64,000 nt of DNA, from assembly GCA_964370295.1 (NCBI GenBank), contig CAYJIR010000009.1, positions 1 to 64,000 on the forward strand. Reading direction: 5' to 3'. A model generated the notes under the pieces. It searched no databases, was not told where the DNA came from, and was given only the letters and a program-made list of their open reading frames with translations. A program made the translations under genes and the position numbers. This document shows positions 18,075-26,458 of the stretch, one piece after another (position 1 is the first letter of the stretch; each line of letters starts with the position of its first letter). This stretch comes from JAAYCI01 sp964370295 (GTDB lineage Bacteria; Bacillota; Clostridia; Oscillospirales; Ruminococcaceae).

Positions 18075-18636
18075 GATTTTCGTTCTCTTGCTTATTCATT
18101 CCAACTTCACTCTCTGCCATCGTTTTTGCTTGCACGCGCATTACTTCCTCTTCTTGTATGGCTTTTAAGCGTGCAGCTCGCCTACGCTTTGTGCGTATTT
18201 CCGAGCGTATCATGCCACATACAAAGACAACAAACCCACAGGTAACATATATATCGGCCAAATTAAACACGGCAAAATCCATAAACAATAAGCTGATATA
18301 ATCCACCACATAGCCCTGGGCCATCCGGTCTATTAAGTTGCCCACACCGCCGGCAAAAATAAACACAAGACCCGTTGTTTCCATCTCGTCTTTGGGGCGG
18401 CGAAACATCAAAATAATGGCCAGTACCAGCAGGGCAATGCCCGTAAACACCAATAAAAAAACTTGCCTACCTGCAAAAAGACTAAAAGCAGCTCCATCAT
18501 TTTCTAAATATTGCCATTGAAAAACACCGTCTATGGCCGGCAACACCCCATAAGGCATCAAATATTTTACGGCGGCCCATTTGGCAAGCTGATCAAGCGC
18601 CACTAAAACAATGACCGAAATAATTCCAAAAATCAA
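18061..18636 (-). CDS. lspA: Lipoprotein signal peptidase (signal peptidase II)
   Basis: Membrane aspartyl protease that cleaves prolipoproteins before the lipidated Cys. I place the start at a TTG (18636) because AGGAGG sits 8 nt upstream; the in-frame ATG at 18687 has no such site. Four transmembrane helices, 'NDGAAFSLFAG', and the catalytic Asp pair D103 (GNLIDR) and D128 (FNLADIYV) are present. At 191 residues it is longer than usual because of a charged ~45-residue C-terminal cytoplasmic tail rich in Arg, Glu and Met, which overlaps rluD. Confidence 0.92.
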   Translation of the reverse strand: MIFGIISVIVLVALDQLAKWAAVKYLMPYGVLPAIDGVFQWQYLENDGAAFSLFAGRQVFLLVFTGIALLVLAIILMFRRPKDEMETTGLVFIFAGGVGNLIDRMAQGYVVDYISLLFMDFAVFNLADIYVTCGFVVFVCGMIRSEIRTKRRRAARLKAIQEEEVMRVQAKTMAESEVGMNKQENENHGEN

Positions 18637-18777
18637 ATTTTTGTCCTCCTGTTGCAAATATAGATAGGTGTTTCTAAAATATTCCAAACCACAAATTTGC
18701 GCTTTTTTTACATAAAGGTACTTCTCGTATAAAGCTCCCTTTGCAACACCAAAGCCTGTGTCGCTACGCGACCCGCC

Positions 18778-18842
18778 CTGCTTAGCGTATTATCTGAAGA
18801 TAAGCTTTTTCATAAAATCACAAAAGCTTATACTCTAAGCAG
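18778..18842. repeat. Nested inverted repeat
   Basis: Outer arms CTGCTTAG and CTAAGCAG enclose a second perfect pair, ATAAGCTTTT and AAAAGCTTAT, separated by 12 nt. An interrupted hairpin typical of a structured RNA or a decayed mobile repeat. Confidence 0.8.
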
Positions 18843-18935
18843 CATTCGTCGCCTGTCGCTCATCCTGTTTTCCGTTCACCCGGATAAAACCCGGACCACT
18901 TCTTGCTTTTTCCACCATGCTGTATATGTTTCATC

Positions 18936-18981
18936 GGCTGTATTGTGCAACCTTTATAAGCAAAGGTTGAACAATACAGCC
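18936..18981. repeat. Long inverted repeat
   Basis: Arms GGCTGTATTGT and ACAATACAGCC continue inward, after one unpaired base on each side, to CAACCTTT and AAAGGTTG around a six-base loop. That gives about 19 pairs, far more than an ordinary terminator. No T-run follows on either strand. Confidence 0.85.
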
Positions 18982-19099
18982 TAGTACAAGAAAGCCCCGA
19001 TTGCGTTGCACTCGAGACTTTCTTTTATTACTTTGCTGATTTTTTCGCACCGATAACCATGGCTATTTAATCAAAAAGAATCCTCGTATCTGCTCTGGG

Positions 19100-21919
19100 C
19101 TATCCATTCAAAATATCGCCACAACGTTTACACAATGTAGCATGTTCTGCATTTTTGCCCACAGTATCACGATATTGCCAGCAACGCTCGCACTTGGTGC
19201 CGTCTGCGCGTTTCACTTCCACACACAGGCCTTCCACTTCCCCTGCACTGCCGCCTTCTTCTGCCACGGCCTCTACAGCAGAAACAATAAAAATATCGGC
19301 AAGCTCCGGTAGCACACTTTGCACAAAAGCCATCATATCTTCATTGCAATGCAACACCACGGCCGCCTCCAAAGAAGAACCAATCACTTTAGCAGCACGT
19401 TTTTCTTCCAGCACCTTTTTAACATCATCATGTATGGCAATGATGGTATCCCAGCGCGTCTGTTCTGCCTCGCTAAGCGTATATACGCCAGATTTCGGCA
19501 TTTCGTGCATCACCACATATTTTTGCTTGCCTGCAAAGGCAGGCACAAACTCCCAAATTTCCTGGGAGGTAAACGCCAAGAACGGCGCTGCAATTTCTGT
19601 GATGGCCACCAAAATGCGGAACATCGTACTTTGTGCCGCCCGGCGTAGTTCGCTGTTTGCCCCGTTGATATACAGGCGGTCTTTTATGATATCCAAATAG
19701 AAATTAGACATGCTCACCACGCAAAAACGGTGTAAATTGTGGTATACCTTATGAAAATCAAAGCTGTCGTAGCCCTCACGTGCCACCGTAGCCAATTTGT
19801 CCAGCTCGGCCAGTGCCCAGCGGTCTAGCGGCTGCAATTTATCGTCCTCTACCAAATGCACATCCGGTTCAAAATCATAAAGGTTCCCCAAAATAAACCG
19901 TGCCGTGTTGCGCACCTTGCGATACCCTTCGGAAAGCTGTTTTAAAATGTCTTTGCCAATGCGCATGTCGGCATGATAATCGGCCGCTGCCACCCACAGG
20001 CGAATGATGTCTGCACCGTATTCGCGGATGATTTGCTCCGGTTCTATGCCGTTGCCCAAACTCTTGCTCATTTTGCGACCTTCACCGTCTACAACCCAAC
20101 CGGCACTGACAACAGTTTTATACGGTGCCACCCCTCGAGTTGCCACCGATGTGAGCAAGGAAGATTGGAACCAGCCACGGAACTGATCGCTTCCTTCTAA
20201 ATATAGGTCTGCAGGCCAGTGATGATCTTTCCATTTATCAAGCACATAGGCATGGGATACGCCCGAATCGAACCAAACATCCATAGTGTCTGTCTCTTTA
20301 CGCCAAGTTTTAGCCCCACAATGCTCGCAGGCAAAATCTTTCGGCAAAATTTCTTCGGCAGAATACTTAAACCATGCGTTCGATCCCTCTTTTGCAAAGA
20401 TGTCTTTCACGGCTGTGATGGTGGTGTCGTTGATGACATACTTGCCGCAATCGTCGCAATAAAACACCGGTATGGGCATACCCCACAGACGTTGGCGAGA
20501 AATGGTCCAATCGGCACGGTCTCGCACCATACCGGCCATGCGCTCTTTACCCCACTGAGGCACCCATTGCACCGTATCTATGGCGTTGTAGGTCTCCTTG
20601 CGGAAATCTTCCACAGAACAAAACCATTGTTCTGTGGCTCTATATAATATGGGCGTGTTGCAACGCCAACAATGTGGATATTGATGCATCTCATGTGTGA
20701 TACCAATCACCGCGCCGCTTTCTTGCAAGGCCTCTATGATGGCTTTGCTCGCCTTTTCCACATGCAAGCCGGAAAATTGCCCCGCCTCTTCGGTAAGAAC
20801 ACCCACATCATTTACAGGCACCAACATGGGTAGCTGTGGATAGTGGCGATTCACCACGTCGTAGTCTTCCGCACCATGTCCCGGTGCCGTGTGTACACAG
20901 CCTGTGCCGCTTTCCAATGTGACATGGTCGCCCAAAATCACCAAAGACTTCCTGTCTAAATAGCAATGCTGTGTTTCGATAAGTTCTAACTCACTGCCTT
21001 TAAAAGAGGCCAAAACCTTGTAGTCTTCTATATTGCATGCTTCCATGGTGTTTTTTAGCAATTCCTTGGCCACCACATACACACGCTCGCCCGCTTGCAC
21101 CGCCACATATTCAAAATTAGGGCCTAGGCAAATGGCCACATTGGCCGGCAATGTCCAAGCTGTGGTGGTCCAAATAACAAACCAAACCGAAGCCGGGTCA
21201 AGGCCTGCTTTTTGCAAAGCCCCGTTGTCTTTGTTTACCTGAAAAGCCACGTAAATGGTATCTACGGGATCGTTTTCATATTCTATTTCCGCCTCAGCCA
21301 AAGCTGTACGGTCGTTCGGACACCATATAACGGGCTTTAAACCTTTATAAATATAGCCCTTTTTGGCCATTTCACCAAACACTTCAATTTGCTTTGCTTC
21401 ATAGCCCGGTGCCAGGGTTAAATAGGGGTCTTCCCAGTTGCCAAGGGCCCCAAGACGCTGGAACTGACCACGTTGCACTTGCATGTAACGCATGGCATAA
21501 TCATGGCAAAGCTCGCGCATTTCAAAAGAACTAAGCGCCTTTGGCTCCACACCGGTTTTCTTTTTTTCTTTCTTTTGTTTTTCGCGCACTTCCTGCATGG
21601 CCTTGCGCTCTATAGGCAGACCATGTGTGTCCCAACCGGGCACAAAAGGCGCCTTAAAACCAGCCATGTTTTTATAGCGCACGATGATGTCTTTAAGCAC
21701 CTTATTCATGGCCGTGCCCATATGGATGCCGGCATTTGCATAAGGGGGGCCGTCGTGCAAAATATACACGGGCTTGCCCTCATTGTTTTCTATCATTTTT
21801 TCGTATAGGCTGTCTTCCTGCCAAGAGGCCAACATCTTTGGCTCTTTGGCAGGCAGGCCCGCACGCATATCAAATTGGGTTTTGGGCAAGTTTAAAGTAC
21901 TGTTATAATCTTCCGGCAC
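19100..21919 (-). CDS. ileS: Isoleucyl-tRNA synthetase
   Basis: Charges tRNA-Ile. 939 residues, normal for the family. The class I signatures are 'GPPYANAGIHMGTAMNKVLK' (HIGH-type site, here HMGT) and 'GRKMSKSLGN' (KMSKS). The editing domain lies between them with 'WTTTAWTLPANVA'. The C terminus carries a zinc site, CERC and CKRC. The start is a GTG with AAGGAG 8 nt upstream. The leader between the divIVA terminator and the GTG is only about 70 nt and shows no T-box, unlike many Firmicutes ileS genes. Confidence 0.97.
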   Translation of the reverse strand: MPEDYNSTLNLPKTQFDMRAGLPAKEPKMLASWQEDSLYEKMIENNEGKPVYILHDGPPYANAGIHMGTAMNKVLKDIIVRYKNMAGFKAPFVPGWDTHGLPIERKAMQEVREKQKKEKKKTGVEPKALSSFEMRELCHDYAMRYMQVQRGQFQRLGALGNWEDPYLTLAPGYEAKQIEVFGEMAKKGYIYKGLKPVIWCPNDRTALAEAEIEYENDPVDTIYVAFQVNKDNGALQKAGLDPASVWFVIWTTTAWTLPANVAICLGPNFEYVAVQAGERVYVVAKELLKNTMEACNIEDYKVLASFKGSELELIETQHCYLDRKSLVILGDHVTLESGTGCVHTAPGHGAEDYDVVNRHYPQLPMLVPVNDVGVLTEEAGQFSGLHVEKASKAIIEALQESGAVIGITHEMHQYPHCWRCNTPILYRATEQWFCSVEDFRKETYNAIDTVQWVPQWGKERMAGMVRDRADWTISRQRLWGMPIPVFYCDDCGKYVINDTTITAVKDIFAKEGSNAWFKYSAEEILPKDFACEHCGAKTWRKETDTMDVWFDSGVSHAYVLDKWKDHHWPADLYLEGSDQFRGWFQSSLLTSVATRGVAPYKTVVSAGWVVDGEGRKMSKSLGNGIEPEQIIREYGADIIRLWVAAADYHADMRIGKDILKQLSEGYRKVRNTARFILGNLYDFEPDVHLVEDDKLQPLDRWALAELDKLATVAREGYDSFDFHKVYHNLHRFCVVSMSNFYLDIIKDRLYINGANSELRRAAQSTMFRILVAITEIAAPFLAFTSQEIWEFVPAFAGKQKYVVMHEMPKSGVYTLSEAEQTRWDTIIAIHDDVKKVLEEKRAAKVIGSSLEAAVVLHCNEDMMAFVQSVLPELADIFIVSAVEAVAEEGGSAGEVEGLCVEVKRADGTKCERCWQYRDTVGKNAEHATLCKRCGDILNG

Positions 21920-21988
21920 GTCACTCTCTCCTTGTAAGCAAATTCAGCATAAATTTATTGTTTTAATACCAACTATGTGTCATTTTAT

Positions 21989-22036
21989 GAAAAACCGGTT
22001 TTTGCATTGCCATATCCGTGGCAACACCAAAACCGG
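21989..22036 (-). terminator. Terminator after divIVA
   Basis: On the minus strand CCGGTTTT pairs with AAAACCGG, with an inner TTGCCA/TGGCAA pair, and a T-run follows. It separates the divIVA cluster from ileS. Confidence 0.85.
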
Positions 22037-22059
22037 CCGCATCTATTGGCTTATGGGGC

Positions 22060-22815
22060 TTAATTGGGTGCAGTGGGATCTACAGGCACACCCTCGAACA
22101 AATTAACCACCGGCTCTTCCCCGGGTTGTGGTGGCTGTGTTTCTATTCCGGCTGCTTGCGCTGCTTCCATTTTGTTGTCCGGCACTTGCGGCTCCTCTAT
22201 TTCAAGCTCTTGCAAGTCTTCTATCTCCAACACTTCTTCCTCTTCGTATTCGTACACGTCTGTGCTGTATTCGTCGCTATACTCTATCCTAGCATCTTCA
22301 ATTTGTTCAATGGGCTCGTCCAATGCACTTAAAGATTCGATGTGCTGTTTGTATAAATTTAAAATTGTGGCTTTAAAGCGCATCACCTGTGCTTGTAATT
22401 GTTCTAATTTCAAGCGTTCACGTGCGCTTTCTTCTTCGGCTTGCTCGCGCAATAGCTGTGAAGTGCCCGTGGCTTCACGTACCAAAGCTTCCGCTTTTTG
22501 TTTTGCCTCGTGCACCACGGTTTCACCCATGCGCTGTGCGTTTAACAAGGCTGTTTTCAACGTGTCTTCTTCACTACGGTATTCCTCTACTTTTTGCGCC
22601 AATATTATTATTTTAGACTCAAGGTCGTTTTGGATATCCTGCGCCCCGTTCAGCTCTGCCTTTGCTGCGTCTAGCTCTGCCCTCACAGCGTCCATCTCTG
22701 CATTTTGCGTCTCCAACGCTGTGGCAACCTGAGACAGGTATTCATCTACATCGGCCGGGCTATAACCTTTTCTTACGATATCAAACTTTACATTACGCGC
22801 GCTTTCTGCATTCAT
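22060..22815 (-). CDS. divIVA: DivIVA-family cell-division protein
   Basis: Coiled-coil protein that senses membrane curvature and marks poles and septa. It has 251 residues from the ATG at 22815 (GGAGG, spacing 7). The N-terminal lipid-binding motif reads 'FDIVRKGYSPADVDEYLSQV', followed by coiled coil to about residue 160 and then an acidic, Glu/Tyr-rich tail ending in a Pro-rich stretch. The tail is longer and more acidic than in B. subtilis. It lies downstream of sepF, as in the ylm cluster of Firmicutes. Confidence 0.9.
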   Translation of the reverse strand: MNAESARNVKFDIVRKGYSPADVDEYLSQVATALETQNAEMDAVRAELDAAKAELNGAQDIQNDLESKIIILAQKVEEYRSEEDTLKTALLNAQRMGETVVHEAKQKAEALVREATGTSQLLREQAEEESARERLKLEQLQAQVMRFKATILNLYKQHIESLSALDEPIEQIEDARIEYSDEYSTDVYEYEEEEVLEIEDLQELEIEEPQVPDNKMEAAQAAGIETQPPQPGEEPVVNLFEGVPVDPTAPN

Positions 22816-22877
22816 CAAAAAGCCTCCTTCACTTTATGTATTCCATTGTGTTGTACCCCTATCTTATATCAGCGGCT

Positions 22878-23330
22878 TTAAAAGAAAACACCGCTACTTT
22901 CCAGTTCGTCCAAAATATCACCCACAATATCCACATTATACGGTGTTATGATAAATGTGTTGTTGGCCACGCGCTTAATTTGGCCATTGTTTGCATAGGC
23001 CACGCCAGACAGAAAATCTACCAAACGACGCGAAACCTCTTTGTTGGTAGACTCTAAATTTAGCACCACAGTGCGGCGTGCGTTTAGATGGTCGGCTATA
23101 GCCGAGGCATCATCAAAACGTTCGGGTTTCACAAGCACCACCTGCAACTGAGTTGTGGCGTTGATATTTACCACTTTATTGCGTTTTTCCATAACATAAT
23201 CGTCTGCGACTACAGCAGACGAACTTGCCGAGCCTTGATTACCGATGAACTCCATGTCCTCGTTTTCGTACATATCACCATCGTCGTCCACGCCCATAAT
23301 ATCCCGAATTTTTCCTAAAAACCCAGCCAT
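22878..23330 (-). CDS. sepF: Cell division protein SepF
   Basis: Binds FtsZ and membrane to align the Z ring. The 150-residue protein has an N-terminal amphipathic helix (MAGFLGKIRDIMG), an acidic linker and the SepF domain with 'VVLVKPERFDDASAIADHL', 'RRTVVLNLE', 'RRLVDFLSGVAYANNG' and 'NTFIITPYNVDI'. RBS AAAGGAG is present. It sits between yggS and divIVA in the conserved division cluster; ylmG and ylmH are missing here. Confidence 0.95.
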   Translation of the reverse strand: MAGFLGKIRDIMGVDDDGDMYENEDMEFIGNQGSASSSAVVADDYVMEKRNKVVNINATTQLQVVLVKPERFDDASAIADHLNARRTVVLNLESTNKEVSRRLVDFLSGVAYANNGQIKRVANNTFIITPYNVDIVGDILDELESSGVFF

Positions 23331-23417
23331 AGCATTCTCCTTTGTTATATTACCTATTCATTCTATATGTCTTGGTTGCACTTTTTCTCCCAAACCAAAA
23401 CCTCTTGCTATTAATTA

Positions 23418-24122
23418 TTACACCCTTTTTCCAAACAGGGCAGTCCCCACACGCACCATGGTTGCCCCCTCTTCTATCGCCACCTCATAGTCTGAAGACA
23501 TTCCCATGGAAAGTATATTAACATTATTATTATCCATTTTTTCGCCCTGCATGTCAACAAATAGATTGTACATCTTGCGAAAATATCCCCGTGCCGCCTC
23601 GGCGCCTTCGTTGGGGGGAATACACATGAGACCACGCAAACACACATATTCGCTTTGCGCCACGCGCTGGGCCAGCGCCAAACACCCAGCCACATCAAGG
23701 CCTGTTTTCGACGATTCTTCGCCAATATTTATCTCAATCAATACAGAAAGTTTTTCTTGTTTTGCCGCAAAAGCTTTCTCTAGCGCCTCTAGGGTTCTTT
23801 CGCTGTCTAGGCTTTGTAACATGCAAATTTGGCCCGGTAAAAATTTTGCTTTATTTCGCTGCAAATGCCCAATCAGATGAACTCGAGGGCTCAAATCTTG
23901 CAATTGTGGCACCTTTTCTATTATTTCTTGCACGCGGTTTTCCCCAATATCCCGCACTCCCGCTTGCAACAAATCGCGCACAGCCTGCACGGGCTGTGTT
24001 TTGCTTACCCCCACCAAAGTAACTTCCTCTACTTTACGGCCTGCCCGTATGCAAGCGTTTTCTATTTTTTCTTGTACTCTAAGCACGTTGTCTCTAATTT
24101 GGCTAGATGATGCGTTGGTCAT
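23418..24122 (-). CDS. yggS: YggS-family pyridoxal phosphate homeostasis protein
   Basis: PLP-binding TIM-barrel protein (YlmE/PLPBP family) that buffers pyridoxal 5'-phosphate and affects amino-acid balance; no catalytic activity is known. It has 234 residues. The PLP lysine is in 'VGVSKTQP'; 'GENRVQEI', 'VHLIGHLQRNK', 'LSMGMSSDYEVAIEEG' and 'VRVGTALFG' are all diagnostic. It overlaps the upstream HlyD-like gene by 20 nt, so the two are probably translationally coupled. Confidence 0.95.
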   Translation of the reverse strand: MTNASSSQIRDNVLRVQEKIENACIRAGRKVEEVTLVGVSKTQPVQAVRDLLQAGVRDIGENRVQEIIEKVPQLQDLSPRVHLIGHLQRNKAKFLPGQICMLQSLDSERTLEALEKAFAAKQEKLSVLIEINIGEESSKTGLDVAGCLALAQRVAQSEYVCLRGLMCIPPNEGAEAARGYFRKMYNLFVDMQGEKMDNNNVNILSMGMSSDYEVAIEEGATMVRVGTALFGKRV

Positions 24123-25419
24123 ATAATTCTACTCCTCCGGATTCCACTATAATTTCGTCGTACAACTCTACTTCGTTTACACCTGCTTCGTAGGTTTCTG
24201 ACAATAGAATATAATCCTCGCTGTCCACAAGCACCTGCACAGGACGCAACATGGCTTGGTTGCCAAATTTTTCGTATACACAAGTTTGCCCTTCTATGAT
24301 GCGCAAAGCCTGTTTTTCTATACGCAAGCCCGTTTGCGTGCTAAAAATAATTTCTGCCTTTTCAAAACGCAAATTTAAAATATCGGGGTTTACCTCTTCG
24401 CATAGCAGTTCTATCTTGGCAATCTGTGCCTCTTCGTCCAGTTCCACGGTTTGCACACTCACGGTTAATGGTTCATCACTAACGTCTGTAAAACGCAGGG
24501 CCAGTTTGTCCCCCGGTGTAAACTTTTCTGCCTCTTCCATCGCAACCACTGTAAAAAAATGCCACTGGTAATCGGTCACCATATGTCCTACCACCGATTC
24601 CTCAAAATATTCTGCCTCTTGCCCCATGGTTTGCACAAGCTGTTGTGGTGTTTGTGTTGCCAGCATATCATACGCTATGGGCACTCGGTCTTGCCGGCCC
24701 GAAGGCACAAAATATCCACTTTGGGGCGCTGCCACAGAACCTTGCGGCCTTGCGGCTTCTTCTAAGGCATCGGCCCTGCTTTGCAAGGTATTCAACCGCG
24801 CCGTATAATCGCTTTCATCTCCCGTTGCCAATTGCAAAAGATTGTTTGCCATCGTTAAGTTATTTCGCACCTGCGGTATTTCACTATAATCGTCACTTGC
24901 CAGTACCTCTACATAATCCAGCAGGCTCTCCTGGGTTTCGCGCAGTATCACATCCACATCTCCCGCCTGCACAGCCGTATCTTGCACCTCTTGCAATAAC
25001 ACCATTTCCTCTTGCACCGCAACCAGTTCTTCTCTTGCCAACACTCCGTCATGGTTTGCATACACCAGCGCAATTTCATCACCCTCAGAAACGCGTTGCC
25101 CGCTTGCCACCGTGTAGTACATCATCCCTTCGCTTTGCACCGGTACAGACTCTATGCTCACAAACCCCTCCACTTGCAAGGCGTCTGTCATCTCGGCCTG
25201 CACCAAAATGGCTGTACGCATTCTGGGTGCAAGCACCAACACTACTTGTAAAATTAAATATAACAAAACGCTCAGCATCACAAGCCAAAAAACAACACGT
25301 AAACGACGAAAAATTACATTTTTTTGCACGGAAGAACCAAGCTCTTGCCCTTTTTGTGGCACGGGCACTTGTGCCCGTGCTTTGTTTTTATCTGTTTTTT
25401 GTTTTTTCTTGCGCTTCAA
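24103..25419 (-). CDS. HlyD-like membrane fusion protein of the division cluster
   Basis: A 438-residue membrane-anchored protein. A Lys-rich N terminus is followed by one transmembrane helix (about residues 40-65, 'VFWLVMLSVLLYLILQVVLV'), a lipoyl/barrel-sandwich segment ('GFVSIESVPVQSEGMMYYTV', 'ASGQRVSEGDEIALVY'), a coiled coil, and a beta-barrel C-terminal part. This is the layout of HlyD/membrane-fusion proteins, but no transporter partner is next to it. Similar genes precede yggS-sepF in other Clostridia. Start: TTG at 25419 with AGGAGG at a long 12-nt spacing. Function unknown. Confidence 0.7.
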   Translation of the reverse strand: MKRKKKQKTDKNKARAQVPVPQKGQELGSSVQKNVIFRRLRVVFWLVMLSVLLYLILQVVLVLAPRMRTAILVQAEMTDALQVEGFVSIESVPVQSEGMMYYTVASGQRVSEGDEIALVYANHDGVLAREELVAVQEEMVLLQEVQDTAVQAGDVDVILRETQESLLDYVEVLASDDYSEIPQVRNNLTMANNLLQLATGDESDYTARLNTLQSRADALEEAARPQGSVAAPQSGYFVPSGRQDRVPIAYDMLATQTPQQLVQTMGQEAEYFEESVVGHMVTDYQWHFFTVVAMEEAEKFTPGDKLALRFTDVSDEPLTVSVQTVELDEEAQIAKIELLCEEVNPDILNLRFEKAEIIFSTQTGLRIEKQALRIIEGQTCVYEKFGNQAMLRPVQVLVDSEDYILLSETYEAGVNEVELYDEIIVESGGVELYDQRII

Positions 25420-25513
25420 CAGTGTTTGAGCCCTCCTGTTTTAAATAGGTGAACGCCACAAACCAAAAACCAATCTCCCCGATATAAATCCCCTATAAAA
25501 AGACCACAACCCT

Positions 25514-26458
25514 TTACCGGGCCATAAACTTGCGAATTTCCGCCTCTGCCCTCTGCTGCACATCCCCGTCTTCACCACTTAGCCATACATGAAAACTATG
25601 ACGACGAAACCAAGTGAGCTGACGTTTGGCATAGCGCCGTGTCGCCTGTTTTAACAAAGCCACGCAGCTGTCTAAACTTTGCTCTCCCTTAAAATAGGCA
25701 AACAGTTCTTTATACCCTATGGCCTGCACAGCGGTTTTAAAATTCTCTTTGTTTTGGTACACCCATTCGGCCTCTTGCAAAAGCCCTGACTGCATCATGC
25801 GATCCACACGTGTTTCTATTCGCTGATACAAATGCGCACGTTCATGATCGCACAGCACTATCACCAAGGTATCCAGCTTGCTTTGTTGCGCCTTTGAATT
25901 TTTGTGGCGCGTCGCCATGGTACTTTGGTTTTGCTCTGCCTGTGCCAAAGATTGCACAATTCTTTTTTTGTCATTTGGGTGTAAACGGCTGGCTCCCTCT
26001 GCATCTAAAACAGCAAGTTGTTGCCATAAAGCCGCACCACCTTTGCTTTGCCATCGTTCTTCCAGTTCTAAAATAATCGAATTATCAATCTTTTTTTCTG
26101 TGAAACTGATACCATTTACAAGACTGTCCACATATAAACCCGTACCCCCACATAACACAGGCAAAGCATCGCGTTGTGCAACCTCATGCACACAGGCCTC
26201 GGCCGCTTGCACATACTGCGCCACCGAAAAACTCTCCTGCGGTGACAAAAAAGACACAAGATGTCTTTTTATGTTTGGGTATTCATGCGCCAGCGGGGCC
26301 GCCGTTCCCACGGAAAGCCCCTTATAGATTTGCATGGAATCGGCCCCTATCAATTCGCCGCCAAACCGCTCGCATAAAGAAAACGCCAATTCTGTTTTTC
26401 CCGTAGCCGTAGGCCCACACACCACTACTGCTTTTGTCTTTTTATCCAAGACGTCCAA
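25514..26458 (-). CDS. miaA: tRNA dimethylallyltransferase
   Basis: Adds a dimethylallyl group to N6 of A37 in tRNAs that read U-starting codons. 314 residues; P-loop 'GPTATGKTELAF' (residues 15-26), 'GADSMQIYKGLSVGTA', 'VLCGGTGLYVDSL' and the C-terminal 'AIGYKELFAYFKGE' and 'RRYAKRQLTWFRR' are all present. Its start overlaps the mutL end by 17 nt. miaB, which acts on the MiaA product, is five genes upstream in the same run. Confidence 0.96.
   Translation of the reverse strand: MDVLDKKTKAVVVCGPTATGKTELAFSLCERFGGELIGADSMQIYKGLSVGTAAPLAHEYPNIKRHLVSFLSPQESFSVAQYVQAAEACVHEVAQRDALPVLCGGTGLYVDSLVNGISFTEKKIDNSIILELEERWQSKGGAALWQQLAVLDAEGASRLHPNDKKRIVQSLAQAEQNQSTMATRHKNSKAQQSKLDTLVIVLCDHERAHLYQRIETRVDRMMQSGLLQEAEWVYQNKENFKTAVQAIGYKELFAYFKGEQSLDSCVALLKQATRRYAKRQLTWFRRHSFHVWLSGEDGDVQQRAEAEIRKFMAR

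Larger units (their letters stand above)
18637..19099 (-). other. Gene-free 463-bp stretch with several inverted repeats
   Basis: No plausible gene on either strand. On the minus strand, between ileS and lspA, at least five hairpins can be drawn: 18988-19024 (AAGAAAG/CTTTCTT), 18936-18981 (long and nearly perfect), 18778-18842 (two nested stems), 18760-18772 (GTCGC-TAC-GCGAC) and 18715-18743 (AAAGG/CCTTT). It could be a structured leader or noncoding RNA, or a decayed repeat. I do not recognise it as RNase P RNA, tmRNA, 6S RNA or a T-box. Confidence 0.5.

Noticed and set aside
21920..22059. T-box riboswitch for ileS
   Set aside because: Only about 70 nt lies between the divIVA terminator and the GTG; the T-box sequence and specifier stem are absent.
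22064..22732. 222-codon plus-strand frame opposite divIVA
   Set aside because: Ser/Cys-rich antisense of the DivIVA coiled coil; no domain and no ribosome site.
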